From Planktophila sp965267775 (GTDB taxonomy: Bacteria; Actinomycetota; Actinomycetes; Nanopelagicales; Nanopelagicaceae): 64,000 nucleotides of DNA. The stretch covers positions 1,426,001 through 1,490,000 of the forward strand of contig OZ254140.1 in the NCBI GenBank assembly GCA_965267775.1, read 5' to 3'. Both the position numbers and the translations under genes were made by a program. Below are positions 40,853-50,107 of the stretch, one piece after another. A model generated the notes under the pieces. That model searched no databases. It was not told where the DNA came from and was given only the letters and a program-made list of their open reading frames with translations. Position 1 is the stretch's first letter. Each line of letters begins with the position of its first letter.

Positions 40853-42328
40853 ATGAAGAGCCCCTTGCGCACCTGGTCACTCCGTAGCCGTTTGGTTCTC
40901 GGAGTCGTTCTTCTGAGCGCTGCTGGTTTTATTCTCTCAAGCGTTGTTGCGCAACAAGCCCTCCGCTCATATTTGATTCAGCAGGTGGATACCGAACTCT
41001 TAACGCTCTCTGGAAGTTCTCTTCCTCGAATTGCAGAGGCGGGTATTGCGCGAGATCAAGATGACTTTGTTGCAGGAAAGAGCGGCCCTCGCGGAGGTGC
41101 TGATGAGGACAATGTTCCGCGTACTCCACTTCAACGAATTCCAACTTCTACTTCGGTAACTTTGCTCGACGCAACTGGTGCGGTAGTGGCAGGTCTCGGT
41201 GGAGACCTCAACGCAGCCTCTGTTACTGATTATTTAGCTGGATTTACCCCTGCAGATGCTGCCGCATATCAAGGTAAAGCCTTCACTGTTAAGGCAGAAG
41301 GCCCTGATTTTCGAGCAGTAGCGCTCTCTCTGCCTAATGGCGCGGGAACTGTTGTTGCAGCGCAATCTCTCGCTGGTCTTAATCGCACCGTTGGGAAACT
41401 TGGTTTCTTCTTTCTTCTTATTGGATTACTACTTATTACTCTGATCGCGATCGCCTCACGTATTGTTATTAAGGTTGGTATGCGCCCACTTGAAGATGTT
41501 GAAGTAACCGCTGAACAGATTGCAGCCGGTGATCTCTCGGCCCGTATGCCAGATGCCAATCCACATACAGAGGTAGGCCGCCTCGTAACATCACTGAACT
41601 CAATGCTGGCACGTATCGAGACATCTTTTGATGCTCGCGCTGAGAGCGAAAATAAACTCCGTCGATTTGTCGCAGATGCATCCCATGAACTTCGCACTCC
41701 ATTAACTGCAATCCGTGGCTTCTCTGAGCTCTATCGCCAAGGTGCGGTCTCTGGTGAAGAGCCAACGCGCGAACTTATTGGCCGCATCGAAGGCGAATCA
41801 AAGCGCATGGGCTCTCTCGTTGAGGATCTCTTGCTCTTAGCTCGCATCGATCAGGCGCGCGAGATGGAATCTAAACCAGTGAATTTAGGCGAAGTTGTTG
41901 AATCTGCTGTCGCTTCTGCACGCGCTGCAGGTCCAGATCATCCAGTGACATTTACCGGAAACGATGAAGATTTATTTGCACTCGGTGATGAGGCGCGAAT
42001 TCATCAAGTGATTGCAAACTTACTTGCCAATGCTCGCGCGCACACACCTGCTGGTACTAAAATTGTCGTTTCACTGCACCGCGATGTAGATGGAATTCGA
42101 ATCGCCGTTGCAGATAACGGACCTGGTTTATCTGCAGATGATCAGAAGAAGATCTTTGAGCGTTTCTATCGCGCAGATACTTCACGCGTCCGTGTTGATG
42201 GCGAAGGAAGCGGTCTAGGACTTTCGATTGTTGATGCTGTGATGAAGGCTCATGGTGGTTCTGTGACAGTTCAATCAGAGCTCGGAAAAGGTGCGACCTT
42301 TACCTTGTTCTTCCCTATTGCTGCTTAA
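40853..42328 (+). CDS. Membrane sensor histidine kinase (partner of the regulator at 40130)
   Basis: A 491-residue kinase. Two membrane helices (about 13-33 and 180-205) enclose an outer sensor domain of ~145 residues. A HAMP domain follows, then HisKA with RRFVADASHELRTPLTAIRGF (phospho-His) and an ATPase with NLLANARAHTP, ADNGPGLS and GSGLGLSIV. The layout matches TcrY/TrcS-like kinases. It is 12 bases from its regulator and ends 3 bases before the convergent htpX stop. Confidence 0.92.
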   Translation: MKSPLRTWSLRSRLVLGVVLLSAAGFILSSVVAQQALRSYLIQQVDTELLTLSGSSLPRIAEAGIARDQDDFVAGKSGPRGGADEDNVPRTPLQRIPTSTSVTLLDATGAVVAGLGGDLNAASVTDYLAGFTPADAAAYQGKAFTVKAEGPDFRAVALSLPNGAGTVVAAQSLAGLNRTVGKLGFFFLLIGLLLITLIAIASRIVIKVGMRPLEDVEVTAEQIAAGDLSARMPDANPHTEVGRLVTSLNSMLARIETSFDARAESENKLRRFVADASHELRTPLTAIRGFSELYRQGAVSGEEPTRELIGRIEGESKRMGSLVEDLLLLARIDQAREMESKPVNLGEVVESAVASARAAGPDHPVTFTGNDEDLFALGDEARIHQVIANLLANARAHTPAGTKIVVSLHRDVDGIRIAVADNGPGLSADDQKKIFERFYRADTSRVRVDGEGSGLGLSIVDAVMKAHGGSVTVQSELGKGATFTLFFPIAA

Positions 42329-42331
42329 CGC

Positions 42332-43252
42332 TTAATTGGCGGGGCCGAGAGATTCCATCGCGCGAAGTGTTGCAATGCGCTCTTCAATAGGTGGGTGAGT
42401 ACTAAATAACTTTGAGACTGATTTTCCATCGAGTGGTGATTCAATCCAGATATGTGCAACGGCATTCGACTTCTGACGAACGACAGTTGTATCTGCAGCT
42501 AAAACTTCCAACGCCTTACGTAGCCCTGCTGGGTTACGAGTGAATTGAACTGCAGTCGCATCAGCGAGAGATTCACGCTTACGTGAGATCGCAGATTTAA
42601 GAAGTATCGCGGCAATTGGGGCGAGAATCAAAACTGCTAGAGAGATGATCAGCGCAACGGGATTCTGATTATTGTCGCGGCGATCACGGCCACCACCAAA
42701 CCACATCATGCGGGTAAGGAAGTCAGACAAGATTGCAATTGCGCCAGCTGTTGTCGCCGCAACTGCAGATACCAAGGTGTCGCGATTAGCGACATGACTC
42801 ATCTCATGTGCGATCACGCCTTGTAGCTCATCACGATCCATGACCTCAAGGATGCGAGTGGTAAATGCAATTAGCGCATGCTCTGGGTCGCGACCTGTAG
42901 CAAATGCATTTGGGGCGCTATCTTCAACGATTGCCACCTTGGGCATAGGTAGACCTGAAGCAATAACGACTTCTTCGATGAGATTGAAGAGTTCGGGTGC
43001 ATCTTTACGTGAGATGAGCTTTGCACCCGTCATTGTGATAACTAATTTATCTGAGCCGTAATATGAACCCCAGACTCCAACTAACGCGATACCGACAGCG
43101 AGTGGAACGACAAATGTTGTAGTTCCGGCGCCGAAATAGGTAAGTGCTGCAAAGGCGACGAGCCCTGTCAATAAACCCATAGAGGCTAAGAGAAAGTACG
43201 TCTTTCCCTTATTTGCCGATTGGAGATCGCGAAAGTTAGAGCTGCTAGCCAT
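42332..43252 (-). CDS. htpX: M48 membrane metallopeptidase (HtpX-like)
   Basis: A 306-residue membrane protease. Zinc motif HEMSHVANRD (HExxH) in the middle, a third ligand Glu in RESLADATAVQFTRNP, and about four hydrophobic segments (residues ~18-60, ~150-170 and ~190-215). HtpX-type enzymes clear damaged membrane proteins. The start is 2 bases after the lemA stop, a common htpX-lemA operon. Confidence 0.93.
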   Translation of the reverse strand: MASSSNFRDLQSANKGKTYFLLASMGLLTGLVAFAALTYFGAGTTTFVVPLAVGIALVGVWGSYYGSDKLVITMTGAKLISRKDAPELFNLIEEVVIASGLPMPKVAIVEDSAPNAFATGRDPEHALIAFTTRILEVMDRDELQGVIAHEMSHVANRDTLVSAVAATTAGAIAILSDFLTRMMWFGGGRDRRDNNQNPVALIISLAVLILAPIAAILLKSAISRKRESLADATAVQFTRNPAGLRKALEVLAADTTVVRQKSNAVAHIWIESPLDGKSVSKLFSTHPPIEERIATLRAMESLGPAN

Positions 43253-43254
43253 TA

Positions 43255-43812
43255 TTAGAACTTAACGTTGGGTACGTTGCGATCTGCTGCGTTTTCTACT
43301 TCATAGAATGCGCGAGCGCTGACCTTTGCAAGCCCTGCGAAGAAACTTGTAGGAATTGTTGCAACTGCCTGATTGAGCGAGCGCACATTGTCGTTATAGA
43401 ACTGGCGAGCAAATGAAACTTTATTCTCTGTTGTTGAGAGCTCTTCCTGAAGTGATAAGAAGTTTGCTGACGCCTTGAGATCTGGATAGCCTTCCGCAAC
43501 TGCGAGCAAACCACGAAGCGCACTTGTTACTGCACCATCTGCTGCTGCAACATCACCGATTGTTGATGCGCTCGTAGCCTTTGCTCGTGCTGCAACAACT
43601 GCATCGAAAGTTGATTGCTCGTGCTTTGCATATCCCTTAACTGTCTCAACGAGGTTAGGAATCAAATCTGCGCGGCGCTTGAGTTGAACTTCGATCTGTG
43701 CCCATGCCTCATCGACGGTGATGTTGAGGCGGACAAGGCGGTTGTATTGAGCGATAACAAAGAGTGCGATAAGCGCTACTGCGCCGAGAATTAGTATGAG
43801 AGTGAGGTCCAT
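43255..43812 (-). CDS. lemA: LemA family protein
   Basis: A 185-residue protein with one N-terminal membrane helix (LTLILILGAVALIALFVIAQY) and a helical LemA domain: YNRLVRLNITVDEAWAQIEVQLKRRADLIPNLVETVKGYA and the C-terminal FYNDNVRSLNQAVATIPTSFFA are the family hallmarks, read in separate parts. Function is uncertain; it often accompanies HtpX, as here. Confidence 0.95.
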   Translation of the reverse strand: MDLTLILILGAVALIALFVIAQYNRLVRLNITVDEAWAQIEVQLKRRADLIPNLVETVKGYAKHEQSTFDAVVAARAKATSASTIGDVAAADGAVTSALRGLLAVAEGYPDLKASANFLSLQEELSTTENKVSFARQFYNDNVRSLNQAVATIPTSFFAGLAKVSARAFYEVENAADRNVPNVKF

Positions 43813-43854
43813 GATGAATTTAACCCGTTTTCTCCGGGCGTTATTCCCGGGTGG

Positions 43855-44433
43855 CTATTTAATAGTACTGCGGTGGAAGTTCATAAAGGAACGGCTTGGG
43901 GTTGGCCCACGCTGTCCCTGGTAACGGTTGAGATATTGCGCTGAACCGTATGGATGTTCTGCCGCTGATGAGAGCTTAATAAGACAGAGCTGGCCGATCT
44001 TCATACCTGGGTATAACTTCACAGGGAGGTTGGCTACATTTGAAAGTTCAAGAGTGATGTGGCCAGAAAATCCTGGATCGATAAATCCTGCAGTTGAGTG
44101 AGTCAAGAGACCGAGGCGGCCCAGTGATGACTTTCCTTCAAGGCGACCTGCAATGTCATCAGGAAGTGTGATGACCTCATATGTTGATGCGAGAACGAAT
44201 TCACCTGGGTGCAAAATAAATGCTTCGCCATCTTCAGCGATGATTTCGCGAGTCAGCTCTGGCTGCTCAAGCGCTGGGTCGATGACTTCATATTTGTGAT
44301 TCTCAAAGACGCGGAAGAACTTATCGAGGCGGACATCGACTGAGGATGGCTGGATCATCGACTCTGCGAAAGGCTCGACGCCTACACGCTTAGATTCGAT
44401 CTGGGCACGGATATCGCGGTCACTAAGTAGCAC
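43855..44433 (-). CDS. dcd: dCTP deaminase, probably bifunctional dCTP deaminase/dUTPase
   Basis: A 192-residue nucleotide enzyme. It has IQPSSVDVRLD, EGKSSLGRLGLL and TAGFIDPGFSGHITLELSN, the deaminase/dUTPase trimer motifs, with the catalytic Glu in the LTLEL-type segment. Actinobacterial Dcd enzymes make dUMP directly from dCTP, which would supply thymidylate synthesis. Start is GTG at 44433 with TAAGGT 6 bases upstream and no ribosome binding site (leaderless). Divergent from the acyl-CoA dehydrogenase. Confidence 0.93.
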   Translation of the reverse strand: MLLSDRDIRAQIESKRVGVEPFAESMIQPSSVDVRLDKFFRVFENHKYEVIDPALEQPELTREIIAEDGEAFILHPGEFVLASTYEVITLPDDIAGRLEGKSSLGRLGLLTHSTAGFIDPGFSGHITLELSNVANLPVKLYPGMKIGQLCLIKLSSAAEHPYGSAQYLNRYQGQRGPTPSRSFMNFHRSTIK

Positions 44434-44516
44434 GGCTGTACCTTATCTATTGGGGCGCGGAAAAATACTCTTCGCCACCACTTGCATAAGTTACTGGTGG
44501 GTAGAACTATTACGCC

Positions 44517-46343
44517 ATGAGCCATTACACAGCCAACCTCCGCGATATTGAATTCTGCCTCTTCGACCTCCTCGGTCGCGACAAAGTCTTGGGTAGCTCT
44601 CACTACTCAGATCTCGATCGCGATACAGCGATGGGAATGTTGGAGGAGATCAAGCGCATTACCGAAAATGATCTCGCTGCATCATTTGTCGATGGCGATC
44701 GCATCGGAACAATCTTCGATAAAGCAACTGGCGATGTGAAGCTCCCTGAAAGTTTTAAGAAGTCATACAAAGCATTCGTTGATCAGGGGTGGTGGAGCCT
44801 CGACGCTCCAGTAGAACTTGGTGGAACAAAAGTTCCTCCATCACTTCGTTGGGCAATTGCTGAAATGGTTCTTGGTTCAAATCCAGCGATTCACATCTAC
44901 GCATCTGGTTATGCATTTGCACAGGTTGCTTACACGCTCGGCACAGAAGATCAGAAGAAGATGGCGGGCCACATGGTCAATCGCCACTGGGGCGCAACTA
45001 TGCAATTGACAGAACCTGATGCAGGTTCAGATGTTGGTGCAGGTCGCACAAAGGCTGTTCAGCAGGCAGATGGAACATGGCACATCACAGGTACAAAGCG
45101 ATTTATCACATCAGGTGATGCTGATATCTACGAGAACATCATGCACTTCACGCTTGCTCGTCGTGAAGGTGGCGGACCAGGAACAAAGGGTCTCTCGCTC
45201 TTCCTTATTCCAAAGTTTATGTTCGACCTTGAGACAGGCGATCTTGGAAAGCGCAATGGTGTCTATGTCACCAATGTTGAACACAAGATGGGTCTCAATG
45301 TCTCTGCAACGTGCGAGATGAATCTCGGTGAGAAGGAGCCAGCAGTTGGTTACCTCCTCGGTGATGTTCATGAAGGTATTGCACAGATGTTTAAGGTCAT
45401 CGAATTTGCTCGCATGATGGTGGGAACAAAGGCGATCTCAACACTTTCAGCTGGTTACATGCAGGCGCTTGCATATGCAAAGTCACGTGTACAAGGTGGA
45501 GATATGAAGGTGATGAACGATAAGGCTTCACCACGCGTGACCATCATCAACCATCCAGATGTACGTCGCTCATTAATGGTCCAGAAGTCCTATGCAGAAG
45601 GCATGAGAGCCCTTGTTCTCTTCACTGCAGCTCAACAAGATGAGGTAGAACTTGCACGCGCTGCAGGCGATGAAGATCGTTTGAAGAAGGCAGAAGCGCT
45701 CAATGATCTCTTGCTTCCAGTTGTTAAGGGCTTCGGTTCAGAGCGAGCATGGACACTTCTTGGAACTGAAAGCTTGCAAACATTTGGTGGTTCAGGCTTC
45801 ACACAAGATTGGCCACTAGAACAATATGTACGCGATGCAAAGATTGATACTTTGTATGAAGGTACAACTGCAATTCAAGGTCTCGACTTCTTCTTCCGTA
45901 AGGTTGTTAAGGATGGCGGCAAGGCCCTTGGTGCTCTCGGTAAAGAGATTGCAGCATTTGCAGAAGCTGGTGGAACCAATGCTGCTGAGAAGCAGGCTCT
46001 ACTTAAGGCCCTCGGTGATCTCAATGGAATCATCGGTGTACTTGTAGGACATGCAATGGCATCACAGGAAGATCCAAAGGAGATCTACAAGGTGGGTCTC
46101 AATACATCTCGTGCGCTGATGGCTGTCGGCGACATCATCATCTCTTGGTTGCTCCTTCGCCAGGCTGATATTGCGGCAGAGAAGCTTCCAACTGCAACTG
46201 GTAAGGATAAGGATTTCTACACCGGCAAGATTGCAGCAGCGAACTTCTTCGTTCATAACGTTCTGCCTCACATCACAGCAGACCGCAAGATTGTTGAAGC
46301 AACAGATAACACCATCATGGATCTTCCAGAGGGTGCTTTCTAA
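44517..46343 (+). CDS. Acyl-CoA dehydrogenase (FadE type)
   Basis: A 608-residue flavoenzyme, the long type found in Actinobacteria. It starts with the short N-terminal helix set MSHYTANLRDIEFCLFDLLG, then the ACAD core: MQLTEPDAGSDVGAGRTKA (FAD/substrate-binding), RFITSGD, YEGTTAIQGLDFFFRKVV (catalytic region) and a C-terminal extension of ~100 residues. It oxidises an acyl-CoA to the 2-enoyl-CoA; chain length is not readable. AACTAT lies 6 bases before the ATG with no ribosome binding site. Confidence 0.93.
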   Translation: MSHYTANLRDIEFCLFDLLGRDKVLGSSHYSDLDRDTAMGMLEEIKRITENDLAASFVDGDRIGTIFDKATGDVKLPESFKKSYKAFVDQGWWSLDAPVELGGTKVPPSLRWAIAEMVLGSNPAIHIYASGYAFAQVAYTLGTEDQKKMAGHMVNRHWGATMQLTEPDAGSDVGAGRTKAVQQADGTWHITGTKRFITSGDADIYENIMHFTLARREGGGPGTKGLSLFLIPKFMFDLETGDLGKRNGVYVTNVEHKMGLNVSATCEMNLGEKEPAVGYLLGDVHEGIAQMFKVIEFARMMVGTKAISTLSAGYMQALAYAKSRVQGGDMKVMNDKASPRVTIINHPDVRRSLMVQKSYAEGMRALVLFTAAQQDEVELARAAGDEDRLKKAEALNDLLLPVVKGFGSERAWTLLGTESLQTFGGSGFTQDWPLEQYVRDAKIDTLYEGTTAIQGLDFFFRKVVKDGGKALGALGKEIAAFAEAGGTNAAEKQALLKALGDLNGIIGVLVGHAMASQEDPKEIYKVGLNTSRALMAVGDIIISWLLLRQADIAAEKLPTATGKDKDFYTGKIAAANFFVHNVLPHITADRKIVEATDNTIMDLPEGAF

Positions 46344-46390
46344 TTTGATTTCAATCTAATACAAGATTGTTAGGATAGGCTCGCCCGGTG

Positions 46391-47311
46391 ATGAAACACC
46401 GCGGCGAGCTTTATCTTTTCCTGGGCGCTCTCACTTTCTCTGTTAATGGCATCTTCTCAACAGTTGTACTCGAGCATATGTCAGCGTTCCGCTTGGCTCA
46501 GATTCGCGCAATCTCTGCATTTACAATTCTCTTTCTCTTCGCACTTATCTTCCGTCGCGAACTCTTAAGAATCACCAAACGCGAACTTCCGATTGCAATC
46601 GCCTACGGAATCATCGGCTTTGCCCTCGTCAATGTCGGTTATTTCCTCGGAATTGAGCGTGGATTACCCCTTGGTCTGGTCCTCGTTCTCGAGTTCACTG
46701 CGCCCATCTGGATCGCGCTCTGGATCAAATATGTACGAAAAGGTTTCGTTGCTAGAGATATGTGGGTGGCAATTGCGCTCTCACTCCTTGGCCTCTTGCT
46801 CGTGACAAAGATTTGGGATGGCTTTACCTTCGATCTCCTCGGATTAGTGGGCGCACTCGGTAGCGCATTTGCTCTCACCGGATACTTTCTTATCGGCGAA
46901 AAGTTTGGAACTGGCCGCCATCCGATGAGCTCAACAATTATTGGACTCGGTATCGCCGGTACTTTCTGGGCGATTGTCCTACCGATCTGGAAATTTCCGA
47001 CGGCAATTTTTACCGCGAAGATGGATATCCATGGCTATCTCGCCGGACATCTCTTTCCAGGGTGGTTACTTCTTCTCTGGGTAGTCGTAATGGGAACAAT
47101 CGTCCCTTACCTCTTTGTGATCAGCGGACTTCGACTATTAAGTGCATCAAAGAGCAGCGTTATTGGAATGCTAGAACCAGTTCTTGCTGGAATCTTCGCT
47201 TGGATCTGGCTCAACCAGAGTTGGGATTCAATTCAGTTGGTAGGCGCAGCAATTGTATTAATTGGAATCTATCTCGCAGATAGATCTAAAGCAGTTGCAA
47301 CAAGTAATTAA
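46391..47311 (+). CDS. EamA/DMT-family transporter
   Basis: A ~306-residue membrane protein of two EamA repeats, about ten hydrophobic helices. GELYLFLGALTFSVNGIFS opens repeat 1 and VLVLEFTAPIWIALW ends it; repeat 2 ends VIGMLEPVLAGIFAWIWLNQSWDSIQLVGAAIVLIGIYLADR, the usual pattern of RhtA-like amino-acid or metabolite exporters. ATG 46391 is chosen; an in-frame GTG at 46388 is immediately before it. Substrate unknown. Confidence 0.9.
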   Translation: MKHRGELYLFLGALTFSVNGIFSTVVLEHMSAFRLAQIRAISAFTILFLFALIFRRELLRITKRELPIAIAYGIIGFALVNVGYFLGIERGLPLGLVLVLEFTAPIWIALWIKYVRKGFVARDMWVAIALSLLGLLLVTKIWDGFTFDLLGLVGALGSAFALTGYFLIGEKFGTGRHPMSSTIIGLGIAGTFWAIVLPIWKFPTAIFTAKMDIHGYLAGHLFPGWLLLLWVVVMGTIVPYLFVISGLRLLSASKSSVIGMLEPVLAGIFAWIWLNQSWDSIQLVGAAIVLIGIYLADRSKAVATSN

Positions 47312-47342
47312 AAAGTTTCCCTAGAGATTTCAACGCGCGGAA

Positions 47343-48848
47343 CTATTCGTTCCAACCACCATCGCCGGATTCAGATGGTTGTTGATCACCATAGGGAGAG
47401 TTAGGTACATAGCCAGCTGGAGCTGTCGCTGGAGTCGATGCTGACTCATTCCAATCGCGAGGCTGTTGGCTCTCAGCCATATCGAAGAAGCGCGCAAAGT
47501 GAAGTTGTGCAGAGACTGTAATCGTACGAGTTGGACCATTACGGTGCTTAGCGACGATGAGATCTGCCTCGCCCGCACGGTTCTGTGCGTCATACATATC
47601 TTCGCGGTGCAAGAGAATTACAACGTCGGCATCCTGCTCGATAGAACCTGATTCACGAAGGTCAGAGAGCATTGGCTTCTTATCGGTACGTTGTTCAGGT
47701 CCACGGTTGAGCTGAGAGATAGCAATAACAGGGACATCAAGCTCTTTTGCCATCAACTTAATCTGGCGAGAGAAGTCAGATACTTCCTGCTGACGATTCT
47801 CAACGCGCTTACCTGAAGTCATCAACTGCAGGTAATCAATCACTATTAACTTGAGATCATGGCGTTGCTTAAGGCGGCGCGCCTTTGCACGGATCTCCAT
47901 CATTGAAAGGTTCGGTGAATCATCGATAAAGAGTGGTGCATCAGAGATTTCACCCATACGTCGTGCAAGCTTTGCCCATTCGTCATCGCTGAGTTGGCCG
48001 GAACGAATATTGTTAAGACCAACTCGAGCCTCTGAAGACAACATACGCATTGTGATTTCAGATTTCGACATTTCGAGAGAGAAGATCACTGCAGCTTTAT
48101 TCTCATGAATTGATGCATAGCGTGCGATATCAAGTCCGAGCGTTGACTTACCAACTGCAGGTCGCGCTGCAACGATGATCATATTTCCTGGGTGGAGACC
48201 ATGAGTTAACTTATCGAGATCACGGAAACCAGTCATCACACCTTCAACACCGCCACCCTTAGAGATTGCTTCAATCTCATCGAGCGCCTGTGGAAGCAAA
48301 GTATTTAATTGAACATAATCCTCAGATGAACGTCGTTCGGTAACTGCATAAATCTCAGCCTGTGCTGCATCTACAGCATCATCTACTTCACCATTTTGAT
48401 CGTAACCAAGTTGTACAACCTTTGTTCCTGCTTCAACAAGGCGGCGCATGATTGCGTGATCGAGAACAATCTTTGCGTAGTAACTTGCATTTGCAGCTGT
48501 TGGAACAGATGAGATAAGTGTGTGAAGGTATGGAGCACCACCTGCACGTGCAATCTCTCCGCGCTTTGTTAGCTCGGCAGAGACGGTAATTGCATCAGCT
48601 GGTTCACCGCGACCATAGAGATCAAGAACTGCTTCAAAGATTAGCTCGTGTGCAGGGCGATAGAAATCTCGTGAACGTAATACTTCAACAACATCTGCAA
48701 TTGCATCTTTCGAGAGCAACATTCCACCGAGAACAGATTGTTCTGCTTGTAAATCTTGCGGTGGAGTGCGTTCAAATTCGACACCGACAGTGTTCTGTTG
48801 CCCGCGCTCTTGGCGGGGGCTATTGCTAGGAAACTCTGCGATGCTCAC
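47343..48848 (-). CDS. dnaB: Replicative DNA helicase DnaB
   Basis: A ~501-residue hexameric helicase. N-terminal domain with PQDLQAEQSVLGGMLLSKDA, a linker, then the RecA-like domain with Walker A ARPAVGKST, Walker B LIVIDYLQLM and ISQLNRGPEQRTDKKPMLSDLRESG. No intein is inserted at the usual site. The start is uncertain: GTG at 48848 has CACTAT 7 bases upstream, the same leaderless pattern seen elsewhere; TTG at 48878 extends the frame by ten residues. The upstream region carries DnaA-box-like repeats. Confidence 0.94.
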   Translation of the reverse strand: MSIAEFPSNSPRQERGQQNTVGVEFERTPPQDLQAEQSVLGGMLLSKDAIADVVEVLRSRDFYRPAHELIFEAVLDLYGRGEPADAITVSAELTKRGEIARAGGAPYLHTLISSVPTAANASYYAKIVLDHAIMRRLVEAGTKVVQLGYDQNGEVDDAVDAAQAEIYAVTERRSSEDYVQLNTLLPQALDEIEAISKGGGVEGVMTGFRDLDKLTHGLHPGNMIIVAARPAVGKSTLGLDIARYASIHENKAAVIFSLEMSKSEITMRMLSSEARVGLNNIRSGQLSDDEWAKLARRMGEISDAPLFIDDSPNLSMMEIRAKARRLKQRHDLKLIVIDYLQLMTSGKRVENRQQEVSDFSRQIKLMAKELDVPVIAISQLNRGPEQRTDKKPMLSDLRESGSIEQDADVVILLHREDMYDAQNRAGEADLIVAKHRNGPTRTITVSAQLHFARFFDMAESQQPRDWNESASTPATAPAGYVPNSPYGDQQPSESGDGGWNE

Positions 48849-48891
48849 GTGGGCAATAGTGGCTTCGACCTCTGACAATTACTACTCGCTA

Positions 48892-48979
48892 TGTGTATAA
48901 GGGTGTGTGTAACTCACCTTTTCCTGTGTGGAAGGGTGAGGATAAAGTGTGGATAACTCTGGATATAGGTGGATAACTC
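48892..48979. promoter_or_regulatory. DnaA-box-like and GGATA-iterated repeat array upstream of dnaB
   Basis: One perfect DnaA box in reverse orientation (TGTGGATAA at 48948-48956) and three one-mismatch relatives in the same orientation: TGTGTATAA (48892), TGAGGATAA (48937), GGTGGATAA (48968). GGATA recurs at 48940, 48951, 48961 and 48971, spaced 11, 10 and 10 bp, and GTGGATAACTC is directly repeated 20 bp apart (48949, 48969). The array lies between divergent dnaB and corA, suggesting DnaA-controlled transcription of dnaB or a DnaA-titrating site. The remaining 48980-49077 holds no gene. Confidence 0.6.
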
Positions 48980-49077
48980 CCGATTTAAGCGTAGAAATCT
49001 GTGGAGGGAATTACCTCACCGACATCTCATATCGTGGGCTTTACTCTTTATTCACCAAAGGCAGGCAGGATTGCCCC

Positions 49078-50049
49078 ATGATCGTCGACTACGCCCTCTA
49101 TCAAAATGGCCTCCGTTATAAAGAGCCATCAAATTTAGGTGAGCTCATTAGCAAGGCGAAGCAGGAGGGTGGCTTTGTCTGGCTCGGTCTAGCAGAGCCA
49201 ACTGCCGCTGAATTCGAAAAGATCATGGGAGACTTTCAATTTCACCCACTCGCAGTAGAAGACGCTGTCGCTGCTCATCAGCGTCCTAAGTATGAAGAGT
49301 TTCCAGATGTTCAAGTAATGGTCTTAAAGACCGCCTTCTATGAAGAGAAAGGCAGCTTGATCTCTACGGGAGAAATCTTCTGCTTTATCGGAGAGCACTT
49401 CATCGTCGTAGTTCGTCACGGCAATGGTTCACCTCTTGCAAATACTCGCCATAATTTGGAACGAAGCCCTGAACAATTAGCAAAGGGTCCTTATGCGGTG
49501 CTCCACGCAATTCTCGATCATGTTATCGACTGCTATATCGATATCTCTATCGAGCTTGAAACTGACGTCAATCAAGCTGAGGCGAAGGTTTTTAGTGAAT
49601 CTCGCGTCAGTGCATCGCAAGAGATCTATCTCTTAAAGCGCGAAGTAATCGAGTTCCGCCATGCAATCGATCCTTTGCTCTCACCACTTCAGAACATCGC
49701 AAGTATCGGTGCTCGACATATTCCAGCAGATCTCACACCGTTCTTTAGAGATACCTTGGATCACCTTGCTCGTGCCTCTGATGCAGCATCTGGCTTAGAT
49801 TCCTTACTGCAATCAGCGCTACAGGCAGAGATTGCACAAGTACAGTTGCAGCAGAATGAAGATATGCGCAAGATAACTGCATACGTTGCACTCGCATCTG
49901 TTCCCACAATGGTTGCAGGTATCTATGGAATGAACTTTGACACGATGCCCGAGCTACGTTGGCAGTATGGCTACCCGATGGTTGTTGGCGGCCTTCTGAT
50001 CGTTACAGCATTCCTCTATCGAAAGTTTAAGAAATCTGGCTGGCTTTAA
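49078..50049 (+). CDS. corA: CorA-type magnesium/divalent-cation transporter
   Basis: A 323-residue protein with a large cytoplasmic alpha/beta domain and two C-terminal membrane helices. The pore signature GMNF is in AGIYGMNFDTMPEL, followed by YPMVVGGLLIVTAFLYRKFKKSGW. The open frame extends upstream to 48949, but those codons overlap the DnaA-box array and the family start matches ATG 49078 (MIVDYALYQNGL). AGGCAGGA lies upstream as a weak ribosome binding site. A bidirectional terminator follows. Confidence 0.9.
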   Translation: MIVDYALYQNGLRYKEPSNLGELISKAKQEGGFVWLGLAEPTAAEFEKIMGDFQFHPLAVEDAVAAHQRPKYEEFPDVQVMVLKTAFYEEKGSLISTGEIFCFIGEHFIVVVRHGNGSPLANTRHNLERSPEQLAKGPYAVLHAILDHVIDCYIDISIELETDVNQAEAKVFSESRVSASQEIYLLKREVIEFRHAIDPLLSPLQNIASIGARHIPADLTPFFRDTLDHLARASDAASGLDSLLQSALQAEIAQVQLQQNEDMRKITAYVALASVPTMVAGIYGMNFDTMPELRWQYGYPMVVGGLLIVTAFLYRKFKKSGWL

Positions 50050-50060
50050 TATTGAGATAT

Positions 50061-50098
50061 AAGTAAAGCCCGCCACCAATTGGTAGCGGGCTTTACTT
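50061..50098. terminator. Bidirectional terminator between corA and rplI
   Basis: AAGTAAAGCCCGC (50061-50073) and GCGGGCTTTACTT (50086-50098) are perfectly complementary, a 13-bp stem, with A- and T-rich flanks on both sides, so it can end corA (plus) and rplI (minus) transcripts. Confidence 0.9.
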
Positions 50099-50107
50099 AT
50101 TTAAGAA

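Noticed and set aside
46344..46390. CAATCT/AGATTG stem after the acyl-CoA dehydrogenase as a terminator
   Set aside because: Six weak AT-rich pairs and no T-run; too little to call.
48949..49077. N-terminal extension of CorA to the frame start
   Set aside because: The extra residues are encoded by the DnaA-box repeat array and do not resemble CorA; ATG 49078 fits the family.
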